From Chionoecetes opilio (lineage: Eukaryota; Arthropoda; Malacostraca; Decapoda; Majidae), in NCBI GenBank assembly GCA_016584305.1, contig JACEEZ010020030.1:1-64000 (forward strand): DNA of 64,000 nt, given 5' to 3'. Position 1 is the stretch's first letter; the number at the start of each line of letters is the position of its first letter. The notes under the pieces are model-generated. The model made no database searches. It worked only from the letters and a program-made list of their open reading frames with translations, and had not been told where the DNA came from. The position numbers and the translations under genes were made by a program. Positions 23,007-34,964 of the stretch are shown in pieces.

Positions 23007-23435
23007 AACTACTACCACTACTATTACTGCTGCTACTACTACTATAGCCGTGTTTTTGTCGTCCAAGCATCGTCTTGGTACGAAGACCGTTTTTTCTCGC
23101 AAACGGATTGGTTTCTGCGACAACAACACAACAAGCTTGGTAGGGGCCGAAATAATAATCAGTCTAAAACATTGCTAACAATATCACAAAGCAGTATAAT
23201 ACACATTTCAGCAAGTGTTATTGGAGTGGTCTTCGTAATCCAAGACGGTGCTTGGACGATAAAAGCACGGCTTATTACTGCTGCTGCTACTACTACTATT
23301 ACTGCTGCTACTACTACAACTACTACCAACTGCTATAAGAAAAGGTTAGGAGGAGGAAGAGGAGGAGGAGAAGGAGAAGGAGAAGTTAGGAGGTGGAGGA
23401 GGAGGAAGAAGAAGGGTGGAACATTTTGGTGTGGA
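22645..23435. repeat. Trinucleotide-repeat region with local duplication and a short inverted repeat
   Basis: (ACT)n/(CTG)n-type tracts lie at 22,838-22,880, 22,967-23,043 and 23,277-23,325. A ~75-bp C/T-rich block (TTCCTCCTCATCCTTCCTC...) is duplicated at 22,765 and 22,893. A 42-bp segment containing CCGTGTTTTTGTCGTCCAAG (from ~23,047) recurs inverted at 23,233-23,275. GGAGGA-rich sequence follows. The homopolymer-rich frames are artefacts. Confidence 0.75.
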
Positions 23436-23439
23436 TGAA

Positions 23440-23940
23440 AAATTTGTAAACACAGCTGAGGGCGTGGAAGCCTTGTGATTGGCTGAAACTTTTTGAGAAA
23501 TACTATGTGATTCGCTGGCGAGGCTGTGACGTCATTGTACTCGCTCAGCCAATCAGCTATCGAAGCCCATAGCGACACCGTAGCGCCACTGCCATATCTC
23601 GTACCAGAATCCCCCCGAGCTCCGGGGTGTAGAAATAGAGGAAGTTAGTTAAGCTAAACACCGTGCCCTTTAACTCTCTCTGAATGTCTGCCCTGGATCG
23701 TGTATAAGACTTAAGTTCCCTTGGACGTGTGATCTAGTGACCAGTTTGTTCAACCTCACTCTGTAAATATTATATGTATACATATATATAGCCTTTATAA
23801 AGAAGTGATATTGTTTTACTCGTTCCTGACACGTGTGCATTACTTAGAGCAACAAGCCTGCTTGTTGTTACTGCTTATGACTGCTCGACACAGTATTAAA
23901 GCTATCACTCAGAAGTGTCTTCTGCGTAGGTTGTAAACAA
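23440..23940 (+). promoter_or_regulatory. Promoter-like patch: paired CCAAT boxes around a CRE, TATA-like site downstream
   Basis: GATTGGCTGA (23,477-23,486) and its exact reverse complement TCAGCCAATC (23,545-23,554) flank a perfect TGACGTCA (23,527-23,534). TGTATAAGAC (~23,700) could serve as a TATA box. TTTATAAAG and AT-rich sequence follow. This could be a solo LTR or a host promoter. I found no second LTR copy and no gene directly after it, where a LINE end begins at ~23,945. Confidence 0.35.
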
Positions 23941-23944
23941 CACG

Positions 23945-24715
23945 AGTAAAATTGCCTGTAAAAGAGGCTTTACTGGCAATCAACCCCAACTGGCTCAAGA
24001 CCAAGGTCCAGGTGTTTGGAGACTTACTAGATGAAGCAGTACAGTCTGTTCATGCATGTGGCGAGGACATTGAGATCTTGGAAAGTTTTACATACCTTGG
24101 TAGCGCAGTCCATAATGACGGCGGGTCACGTCAAGAAGTCTTACGGCGGATTGGCATAGCCCACGGTGTTATGGACTCGCTCAGCGGGAGTATTTGGCAT
24201 TGTCGGTACCTGTGCAGAAGGACAAAGATACGGATCTTCAAGTCGCTTGTGATCCCTGTCTTACTCTATGGTTGTGAGACATGGACACTAAATAGTGACT
24301 TGAAGAGACGAATAAGGTAATAAGTGTCTTCGCAGAATCATGGGGTATCGCTGGGATGATTACGTGTCAAATCAGCGATTGCACCGTGAGACTGAATCGA
24401 GGCCTATTACCTGCATAGTCCGTCAGCGCCAACTTCGGCTATATGGGCATGTGGCACGCTACCCTGAAACCGATCCTTCCCATCGGGTTGTATCTGTAAG
24501 AGACAATCCGGCGTGGAGGAGGCCAAGGGGGCGCCCACAAGGCTCGTGGCTGGGGCAAGTTGATGTTTCTTGTCGAGAGCTGCTTGGTATGGGAAAGGAG
24601 CCTGCATGGGAACTCGCGCGTGGTGACCCCCGGGAGTGGCGTCGTAGGGTGGGCGAGGCGACGCGCCCCCCGGCGTATGCCCCCAATGATTGATTGAACC
24701 CCAACAGTGTCAATG
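23945..24715 (+). mobile_element. LINE C-terminal coding end (5'-truncated)
   Basis: Two frames give TKVQVFGDLLDEAVQSVHAC, ESFTYLGSAVHNDGGSRQEV, TKIRIFKSLVIPVLLYGCET then WTLNSDLKRRI, two stops/frame break at ~24,318, and LRRIMGYRWDDYVSNQRLHR...QLRLYGHVARYPETDP...WLGQVDVSCRELLGMG. The YLGS, LLYGCETW and RLYGHVxR motifs are the post-RT region of an endonuclease-reverse transcriptase LINE. The clade (RTE-like?) is not certain. This differs from the other LINE families in the window. Confidence 0.8.
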
Positions 24716-24769
24716 ACTAAGGTCCTTGGGTTGAACCATGTACGTACCTTCGAAATATGATATAAAAAT

Positions 24770-24990
24770 CATAGTACATCTAAACCTGAACTCTTCGCTC
24801 AAACCTTTGCACACAATTCCACTCTGGATGATGAAGGCGTTATTTCTCCTTCTCCTCCACCCTCTGACTATATAATGCTTGTTATTAAGATTCTTCGTAA
24901 TGAGGTTTTCTATGCCCTCTGGCCTTAATCTTTGGAAGGCTTACGATCATGACGAAGTCCCTCATATCGTTCTCAACCTCCTATTGTTGT
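24770..24990 (+). mobile_element. Short LINE fragment, RT N-terminal side
   Basis: It reads ELFAQTFAHNSTLDDEG...SDYIMLVIKILRN, closely matching FVQTFAENSTLVDE...DYIMHVIKIFRN of the LINE at 59.4 kb. Stops follow, and sequence beyond ~24,990 no longer matches. Confidence 0.7.
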
Positions 24991-25050
24991 CTGGTGGAAA
25001 ATTACTCATAAATATATGATTTTCCCCTTGCCTTACTTATCTACTTATCC

Positions 25051-25308
<258 letters not shown>

Positions 25309-25309
25309 G

Positions 25310-26150
25310 GATATACAGGAGTGATAAGACATTATTATGTTGAAAATAGTTGAATATATTACATAATTGGTTAATATAAAAATCATGAATAAAGTATTTG
25401 ATCACTTTAATAGACACGTGACAATACAAATTAGCAAAAATCGACAAACCGACCAGGATGCAAGTACATAATTCTTATAACTCCCCTTCATAAAAAACAT
25501 AAATGTTAATAGCTATTGAATACTTAACTACCATTTTTGTTATTGTCAAGATAAATAAAATGAGATTTATGGTAAATTTACCTAACAGCTTAAAAGAGTT
25601 CATACTATCTTTGAATGAACATTTTGTTGATCCAATGTACAAGAGTTACATGAAAAAAAGATATCCGGTTGAGAAACCTGATCCGGATTTTATTTGGTTC
25701 TACCTATGAAGCATTACAAAAATTGTATATATCACAATAGGTCATATTTAAGATCTTTACGTGTGAAGATGCCTAAACATAAGCACAGAGCACATTATTT
25801 TTTGGAGTAATTGTTATTCATCATCTATAATTTCAGTTTTTATCAAATAAAAAAGAAAAATTAAGTAACAGTGACATATTGCAGTTCAGCATTCTTAAGT
25901 TGCTTGCGGTTTTTTTTCTCCAGGCATAACACACAAGGGACTTTTCTTGCTGAAACAATTTTCATCAGTGAGGTAGAAGTAATGTTGGTAGGTGGACGCA
26001 ACACAGTGGCGGGAGGTGATTGCTGGCGGGGCCTGTTGGTAGTGGTAGCAAGCCCCGTCATTGGCAGGGTGCGTATGGTTGAGGTAGGGGACGGGGCGAG
26101 TAGAGCACCCCTCATTGTATCTGGCGAAATGGTGATACGATTACCAACGC
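25310..26150. other. Unassigned; two small open frames without recognisable domain
   Basis: Forward 25,503-25,709 reads ...MRFMVNLPNSLKEFILSLNE...YPVEKPDPDFIWFYL, and minus 26,115-25,861 has KVPCVLCLEKKNRKQLKN near its end. Neither has a domain I can name, and no splice structure is evident. CVLC could be part of a zinc finger, but one cysteine pair is not enough. Confidence 0.3.
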
Positions 26151-26155
26151 TACTA

Positions 26156-26450
26156 CTATAACTTTACTACTACTTGTATTACTTCTACATCTACTACTAT
26201 TACTTCTATTACTGCTAATACTATTACTTTCTCTACCTTCTGCCAGTATACTAATATTATCATGCTACATATGTCTGTCACTACTATTACTACTATCACT
26301 ATTAATAATACTACTGCTGCTGATGCGACTGTTGCCATCGCTACTATTAACTACTACTAACACTACTATAATATGTAACGCTGTTGCTGGCGTTTTTGCT
26401 GTTGCTGTTATCACTGCTAGCTACATCTACCATCACCGCTACTACAACTA
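26156..26450. repeat. Imperfect (ACT)n / (CTG)n tract
   Basis: TACTACTA-type triplets, interrupted, from 26,156 to about 26,450. Confidence 0.8.
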
Positions 26451-26799
26451 TGTCAAAGTAAAACTGAGGTGAACGTTGGTTATCGAGCTTATGATGTATG
26501 GAATTTCTAGAATTGATATCATAGACTGACCACTTGTTTTTCACCTTCTCTTCCTTGTCGCAGTAGCGGAAATACGGGGGCCCCCATTTAATTAAGGGCG
26601 GTGCCCCCCCCCCGGGTGCTCCCCCACTTCAGGGCGCTGTCCCCTCTTTTAATAACTAGATAAATTGTAATCTAATGAAAAAAATGATCATATAGAGTTA
26701 ATCAAACAATTATACTCGCGAATGGATCTATCTATAATAAGATGATAATGCAAAAAATGTAGGCAAGGTAACAGAAAATTAATTAACACATATGTAATA

Positions 26800-28301
26800 C
26801 TAGCCACAAAGCCGCCCCCCGGGCGGACTTTTTGGCTAGCTCCTGCGGAGGGCTATTGGTGGGCCTTCGGCCCACCACCTGTGTTTGGTGGGCCTTCGGC
26901 CCACCAAACGCAGACTCTCCAGATAGCCCCTTCTAACTTTCCTGAAATCATGGATGTAGAAATGTATGTATTAACGCCAACCCATTCACATCACCCCCAA
27001 CCCATTCACTCACCCATCACCCATCACCCCCCACCCATTCACTCACCCATTACCCATCACCCCCCACCCATTCACTCACCCATTACCCATCACCACTCAC
27101 CCATTACCCATGAGCCCCCATCTATTCCATCACCCATAACCCATCACCCCCCCACCCATTCACTCACCCATCACCCCACACCCATTACCCATCACCCCAC
27201 CCATTCACTCACCCATTACCCATCACCCTACATCAAGGCTTCCTCAATTCCAATGATCTGAAACTCGAGAAATGGCAGTGGTCGCTGGCAGTTTTAACTC
27301 AAAGGTTGGTCTACTGTGTTTTGGCTACGCGACTAATATTTTTCATAAATTAATTTCGCGATAAACATTGATGCACCGCATCTGAATACAAAAAAATATA
27401 GTTCTTCTGTTGTTCTACTAATTATATGGATGACATGCATTACGATGGAACGTTCTATAATAGCAATTTAATGCAAATTACTCGCCTCGTGTAGCAAAGC
27501 TTAATATATTTTGTACATGTATATTGTGGCATGTAAAATTTGGGCGATGTTCACACTGTTTTCTAAGACAGTACTGCTGCGTCTGGCAAACGCTTGTCAA
27601 AATACAATAAGCAATGCCTTGGAAAAACGAAGAATAAAGAATGCCGAAATCGGCTTGTTGCTGCGACAATGTAGGTTATAATTATGGAGGCGACGTGCCG
27701 CGGCGGAGAGTGGTGGGCGGGGAGATTGTGGCGGGGAGATTGAATCAAAACATTGCCACTTCACGCGTCGACTCATTGCACTTCCAGGCTTTCTATCTGA
27801 TTGATACACAATAATAACAGGAAAATATGACTGCCTAGGTATAGATAGCTTCTAAACATTCGTTATTGACTATATAATATCATAGAGTAGCATTTACCTC
27901 GCCTCCTCAACTATAACCTCCTTGGTTATTTGGTTATATACAATGTTTTACAGAATCAGGCTTCTATACAATATACATATAGAAGAAAATCGTTCTTAAT
28001 ATTATACTTTTGTGTTTTAAGTGCAGTGGAATAAGCCCATATTTTTCTTTCAAGTTGACCAACTTTTCACCAAATTGTGAGTTAAAATTGCCAGCGACCA
28101 CTGGCATTTCGGAGTTGCAGTTCTCTCTAATTCTCGCAACCCACTTTTTTCTTCACAATTATCGCTAATAGGCTGCTAAAAAAAAAAAAAAAAAAAGTGA
28201 CCGGATCATCTCATAAGTGGGCTTAAAACCTTCCCCTGGTCAACCTGGTTCCATAAATGTGGTATATGATGGGATTCCGCCACGGGGGGCGGAACCTATA
28301 A

Positions 28302-28381
<80 letters not shown>

Positions 28382-28418
28382 ACACACACACACACACTTT
28401 CGCTTGTATTATTATAGA
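26800..28418 (-). mobile_element. Non-autonomous Helitron 2 (1.6 kb, with a nested TIR element)
   Basis: The minus-strand start is TCTATAATAATACAAGCG (ending at 28,418) and the end is ...GGCGGCTTTGTGGCTAG (26,800), with A and T flanks. It shares its 3' hairpin, its GGTGGGCC palindrome block and the CACCCATTCACT minisatellite with Helitron 1. A (CA)n run of ~95 bp lies at 28,304-28,398 near the 5' end. An 875-bp element interrupts it. No Rep/helicase gene is present. Confidence 0.88.
27251..28125. mobile_element. TIR element nested in Helitron 2
   Basis: The ends are inverted copies: GAAATGGCAGTGGTCGCTGG...TTTTAACTC near 27,270 and GAGTTAAAATTGCCAGCGAC...CACTGGCATTTC near 28,080-28,110. Helitron 1 has the uninterrupted sequence CCTCAATTCTCGCAACCC, which defines the insertion point. 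The flanks CTCAATTC and CTCTAATTC may be an 8-bp duplication that has changed, which would suit a hAT-type MITE. Inside, no transposase motif was seen. Confidence 0.65.
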
Positions 28419-28530
28419 TTAGATTAACATACACGATGCATGGTTATTGTTTTATTGTAATCCAAAGTCGAAACTGTTGTAGTAAGTACTCACGTACTTA
28501 CACTCAAGTAACCACTCACGCACAACAGCA

Positions 28531-28640
<110 letters not shown>

Positions 28641-28778
28641 TATATATGAAAACTATGGTGCCCCCCATCTTTACCTGTGCCTCCGTTTTTGCAACCCTTG
28701 TTCCGCCACTGCCTTCTCGTTGTCCTACTCCTCCATTTCCTCCTCTTCATCCTTCTCTAGGACAACTATAACTACTTT

Positions 28779-28906
28779 ATTTTTATACATTTGTGCCTAT
28801 AGCGCCTGTAGGCAGTGCCCTCCAAGGGTAGGCCCTGGAGGTTCACTTGAGGGCTATGATGGTTGGCCCTCGCCCGTGGTGGCGCAGGCAGGATTTTCAT
28901 AGTGAC
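28779..28906 (-). mobile_element. SINE 3' fragment (same family as 60.4-60.8 kb)
   Basis: It shares TGAGGGCTATGATGGTTGGC, GGTGGCGCA-GCAGGATTTT and ATAGTGACG with 60,530-60,595. The tRNA-like head is missing and the (AT)n tract at 28,907-29,000 starts where the match ends. Confidence 0.7.
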
Positions 28907-29059
<153 letters not shown>

Positions 29060-29060
<1 letters not shown>

Positions 29061-29600
29061 CTTTTTGTATCTATATTTCTATTTTTGATACTTTCTGATT
29101 TTGAAGTGTTCTTGTGGAATAACTTATATCTCTCTATCTCAACTTCTGGATTAAATACCTTACCTGACATATCTAACCATGTTTTCTCTTAATGCTATTA
29201 TATAAAATTCTTCTACACTATAGTCGGCCCATCCTATTCTGGTCCCTCGGGTGGAGTGGTGATATTCCCGCAGTGGTGTCACGTTCACCGTTGACAGGCT
29301 GATAGGGACTCTCTCTCATGCTGTTAGCTATTAGATTGACAATTTTTTAATCATATAGTTTTATAATACGGCTGCATGGTTTTGTGAATGGCTTGCGATT
29401 TGATGGTAAAACAACGAGTTTGTATACCTTTCATTATACTTGGCATAGTAGCTCATGCAACGTTGCCGGCCGAGTGACCTTGACACAGCCCCACCCACCG
29501 GTCATCTGAGAGAATGAGGTGAGGAAGGTGGTGACCTGGCGGGGGTTGTGGGGTGATGTGGCGACACCGCGGACTTGACCCGCTCCACCCGCGGGATCAA
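29060..29600. other. No feature recognised
   Basis: Nothing with a motif or a repeat partner was seen here. Confidence 0.35.
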
Positions 29601-30950
29601 GTTAAGCTGGGCTGACTATAGTTATTACTCTCAGTAAATCTATCTTGTTTAAAATACTCCTACAGTTTGTATAGTACACCTTTAAGATACTCTTCTTGTC
29701 AATTTTCCCTATAACTGTAACTAACCCCTTCCTCTCTCTCTTATTACAAATTCCTTCAATATCTTGCCTTATAAAACTATTACTACTGTCACTGGTTTCT
29801 TTTCCTCTGACCCCAGTGACCAATCCTCGGCTGTCTATCTTTAAAAAGCCTGCAAGGCACCTACTTTTCTTTCAAGGGATTCAGACAAAATCTGAACCCC
29901 TTTCCGTGAAAGGTGTACCCCATCCCTGTGGTAGAGGCTGTTTTGCCCGAAAAAGAGGTCCCAGTTATCGACAAAGGCCCAACCATTGGCTTTGCAATGA
30001 AATACCAGCCGGCAATTCAGAGCAATCGTCATGGAGTACCACTCGTGGTCAACAGTGCGCCGCGGAAGGACACCACACACAAAGGGACCCTGTCCCTATC
30101 CCTAATCTTACTTACAGCCTCCGTGAACCGTCGCAGCAGTTCTTAGCTCCTTAAGCAATCAACGTCGTTTCCTCCCGTGCTCAGGCAAACGATGGGCTTG
30201 ATCCCTTGGTCTACCATGCACGCCCCTATCCCATTCCCAGGGAAACACACCCGCTTCCTACGCATCACGTCTCTATCACAAAACTCGCTATCGTGGAACC
30301 TAACCTGACTGTCCCCAACAACCAAGATTTTACCTTCGGATAGGGTTGTATCGTCTACCCTTTTATCCTTTACCTCCTCTTCCTCCTTTTGCAGTCCCGA
30401 GAGTACCTGAAAGGAATTCCTGCACTCTACCTGGTCAGTGTTATCCTTCCGCTGCCTCCAGCGAGCCCCTCTTTGTTCTACTACCTTCCATTCCCTATCT
30501 TTAGGTGTCTTACTAGGTAAGCCACCCTTACTAGCCCCACCAGGCAAGCCACCCTCTGGTGCCTCACCAGGTACGCCTCTCACAGGTGCCCCACTAAGCA
30601 TGCCACTTAAACCGACACCTCCACTTTTAAGAGCTCGAATCGCTATCTCCTGCTTCTTCACAACACTTCAAATAATTAACTACAATTTCAAAACACTTTT
30701 TCAAATCTTTAATCGCATCAAGTAGAGGTTTCAGAACTCCGCTACAACCTCCCCTGCATTCCACCTCTAACACCATCTCAACCTCCACCACATTCGAAAC
30801 CACCTGGGACTCGTTCACCACCTCCACTTCCTTTTTACTCCCAGCAATCAAAACACCCTCACTGAACTCCAATGACGTGGCCATTCTAAAATCCAAACAC
30901 AACCTCACTCGGAGACCTCAGGTCAACGTCAACAACAGAGAGCGGGGAGG
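29600..30950 (-). mobile_element. LINE with SGNH/GDSL-type ORF1 and the start of ORF2, 3' truncated
   Basis: Read on the minus strand. The first ORF1 piece (30,908-30,627) has an amphipathic VVEVEMVLEVE region. A frame change leads to a Gly/Pro-rich linker and then KILVVGDSQVRFHDSEFC, VCFPGNGIG and STGGNDV (30,330-30,150). These are GDS, G and GxND blocks of an SGNH hydrolase, as in the esterase ORF1 of CR1-type LINEs. After stops and another frame change, FVDNWDLFFGQNSLYHRDGV then HLSRKGVQIL (30,005-29,870) supplies the DxxH block. The ORF2 start follows with LKVYYTNCRSILNKIDLLR (29,665-29,620). The endonuclease body and RT are missing. Several frame breaks make it non-functional. Confidence 0.8.
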
Positions 30951-30989
30951 ACGTCCACTCACTACCAAGGCGCGAGGAGAACTCCAATA

Positions 30990-31365
30990 AATATATAAAA
31001 GTATTTCTTTTAATATTGATAAAAATTGCTCCAGAAGGTTTCTGAATCATCTATTTTAAACTCTGTAAATTTCAAGAAGATTGGATGAAAAGGACATGCC
31101 TGAAATGCCCCCCTTAATTAAAATTATTGTGAATTCTTTTCTTTGTCACATATTGTTTGCGAATCTCTGAGTAGGCAGGTTCTTTTCTATTTTGCTGTAA
31201 TCAATTATGGTTTTGTTTGATTCCCAGCTAGGATTTTGTATCCTTATCGAATGGTGGCTTGTTGAAACACATCCAAGTCGCGTGATTACTAATGACGTGG
31301 TGCCTCTGATTTTTATGTTTTTATGGATTTGCTGAAGTGAATTCTCGCCTATGTAACAGCAGTGT

Positions 31366-31370
<5 letters not shown>
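30990..31370. other. No feature recognised
   Basis: No coding motif or repeat partner was seen. Confidence 0.35.
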
Positions 31371-31462
<92 letters not shown>

Positions 31463-31466
31463 AGAG

Positions 31467-31541
<75 letters not shown>
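31371..31541. repeat. (GA)n microsatellite with slips
   Basis: About 170 bp of GA with GGAGA/GAAGA interruptions. Confidence 0.98.
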
Positions 31542-31544
<3 letters not shown>

Positions 31545-31604
31545 AAAATGGTTGGAGCGGGTAATACCTATCGTAGTAGTATCGTAGTAGCCTGTTTAGG
31601 ATAG

Positions 31605-33385
31605 TGTTACGGTAGTCCCCAGGTCGGACCGTCTTCATGGTGACGACTCGAGGTGTCTTGATACTTCCTTAAATTTTCTCTCCTTAAACTTCTGAAACGT
31701 TCGCGGTCCTAGATCTAACTTTCAATCTGTGGAACATCATCTCTCCTCCTCTAAACCTCATCTTCTTTTCCTCATCGAAACCCAGTTGTCTGTGAGCACT
31801 GACAACAGTCTTTTTTCTGTCTCCTCTTACTGTCTCTATTCTCATTTTCAATCCAAAGCTGGCTGTTGCGTATATGTGCGCAACGACATCACTTGCTCTC
31901 GTGCCCACGGTCTTGAATCTTCCGAATTTTCTACCTTCTGACTTCGACTTCAATGTCACTCTCTTACTAAATTTATCTGTGCTGTATATCTCTCACCTAA
32001 CTCCTCGGACTATGTAAAATTCTTCGACTATTTAACATCAAAAGTGGAGCACATCTCATCTCATTTTCCTTTAGCAGAAATTTCCATTCATGGGGATATC
32101 AATGTTCACCACCAGCATTGGCTATCATCTTCTTTCACTGACCAACCTGGTGAACAAGCCTACAGCTTTTCTATCCTCCAAGACCTAGAGCAGGTGGTGC
32201 AGCACCCTACTCGTGTTCCTGACCGCCTTGGAGACACGCCCAATATTCTTGATCTTTTCCTAACTACTAACCCTTCTGCATTCTCTGTGAAACTATTCTC
32301 TCCGTTGGGTTCTTCCGATCACAATCTTATTTCTGTAACCTGCCCTATCGCTCCGGTGACGCCTCGGGACCCACCTAAGCGGAGGTGCTTCTGGCATTTC
32401 AACTCAGCTAAGTGGGAAGACGTAAGGCAGTACTACTCTCATTTTCAATGGAATTATTACTGCTTCCATGTCAGAGACCCATTTCTTTGTGCAGAGCGCA
32501 TAACTGAGGTCATAGTCTCTGGCATGGAGGCGTACATTCCACACACTTTCTCTAATCCTAAAGCCCGTCAACCTTGGTTTAACTCTGCTTGTTCTCATGC
32601 TGTCCAAGATAGAGAGGGGGCTCACAGACGGTATCGTAACCATCCATCTTCTGAAACTCCTGCCCTTTGTATTTCTGCCCGTAATCACACCAAATCTTTA
32701 CTTCAACTTACCAAAAACTCCTTCATTCAAAGAAAATGTCAAAATCTTTCTGAATCGAATTCCTCTCGTGACTTCTGGCATTTCTGGCTTTTTTTCTCAC
32801 TCCCAGATGCTTGCTCTCTACAGGGGCCTTATTCGCCCATGTATGGAGTATGTCTCACATGTTTGGGGAGAATCCACTCATACAGCTCTCCTAAACAGGG
32901 TTGAGTCAAAACCTTTTCGTCTCATCAACTCCCCTCCTCTGACTGACTGTCTTCAATCTTTAAATCACCGCCGCAATGTTGCTTCTCTTGCTATATTCTG
33001 CCGTTATTTTCATGCTCACTGCTCTTCTGAACTTGCTAACTGCATGCCTCCCCCCCTCCCGCGACCTAGATGCACAAGACTTTCTAGTCATTCTCATCCC
33101 TATTATGTCCATCTTCCTAATGCAAGAGTTAATCAGTATCTTTACTCCTTCATCCCTTTCACTGGTAAACTCTGGAACTCTCTTCCTGTTTCTATTTTTC
33201 CACCTTCCTACGACTTAAATCTTTTCAAGAGAAGAGTAACAAGACACCTCACGAACTAAATTGGCCCACCCCCCTTTTTTATTCTCCTACTGTCTTTTTT
33301 ATCGGGACTGGCAACTACGCGGGCTTTGTGTTACCGATTTTTGTTGTGCCCTTGACCAGTCCTTTGTGATGTAAAAAAAAGGGAA
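31605..33385 (+). mobile_element. LINE (Jockey/I-like) with the RT region deleted
   Basis: The forward frames give an APE-type endonuclease: LFLIETQLSVS (31,770), GCCVYVRNDI (31,863), [19 protein letters not shown] (near 32,080), [10 protein letters not shown] (32,255), [15 protein letters not shown] (32,310). The frame open over 32,044-32,904 then reaches SSRDFWHFW and jumps straight to [20 protein letters not shown] (near 32,810), the post-RT region, ending with LWNSLPVSIFPPSYDLNLFK (33,170). The reverse transcriptase between these points, present in the 59-kb copy, is absent, so this copy is an internal deletion. The 3' end is a C- and T-rich UTR with an A-rich tail near 33,375. Confidence 0.85.
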
Positions 33386-33389
33386 AAAA

Positions 33390-33706
33390 AGACAGTAGTG
33401 ATGCATTCCAATTAAAAGTGAATTTTGCATTTAATTAAAGAAGTGAATATCTATCCTCTATTGGTCTTCATTTGTCATTTCTCTCGGGTTCAACTGGTAA
33501 TATGTTCAGATAGAAAACAGTTCCATCTTTATGTTACGGTCAGGTTTCAGGAGATAGATACGAAGACAATGAGAGGAAAAATATCGTCAGCAACTTTGAT
33601 AGGTCATTATTCAAAGATTGGACAGTCCCTGCATAGCCTACATGACAACTAAGCTATCATTCCCAACACCACAGATAAAATTACAGTATTTATCAATACA
33701 ACTTAC
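33390..33706. other. Intergenic or intronic sequence downstream of the lectin exons
   Basis: It follows the splice donor of lectin exon C on the minus strand, so it is probably intron. No exon encoding the last CTLD cysteines was found here. Confidence 0.4.
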
Positions 33707-34587
<881 letters not shown>

Positions 34588-34634
34588 CTGTGCAGGAGCG
34601 GAAAAGGGCATAAAAGATAATTATGTATGTAGTT

Positions 34635-34715
34635 ACAGTATTATGTAGTTACAGGAACTACCACGTGTAGGCCTCGCGGCCTCTTGTAGCTTCCTTATTT
34701 TCTTATGTTCTTATG
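34635..34715 (+). mobile_element. Solitary LINE 3' tail
   Basis: It reads GGAACTACCACGTGTAGGCC, then a GCGGCCTCTTGTAGCTTCC segment, then two TTCTTATG repeats. It is the same noncoding end as the LINE at 7.23 kb, in the opposite orientation, with no coding part: an extremely 5'-truncated insertion. Confidence 0.75.
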
Positions 34716-34839
34716 TTGTCCTGAAGCTTGCCTTTGACTTTATGTTTTCCGTATAATGTGCTTAGCTCAGTCTTTGCCCCTGCTTTTCTGCATGATAATC
34801 GTACATCCAAGGGACCAAAGCTATGTAGGTAAAGAAAAG

Positions 34840-34910
<71 letters not shown>
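34840..34910. repeat. (AT)n-(GT)n compound microsatellite
   Basis: About 20 bp TA then ~50 bp GT. Confidence 0.97.
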
Positions 34911-34912
<2 letters not shown>

Positions 34913-34964
34913 TAGAAGCTTGTAATTTATCTCTGACACCGGAATATATGTCTGAGAAAACCTT

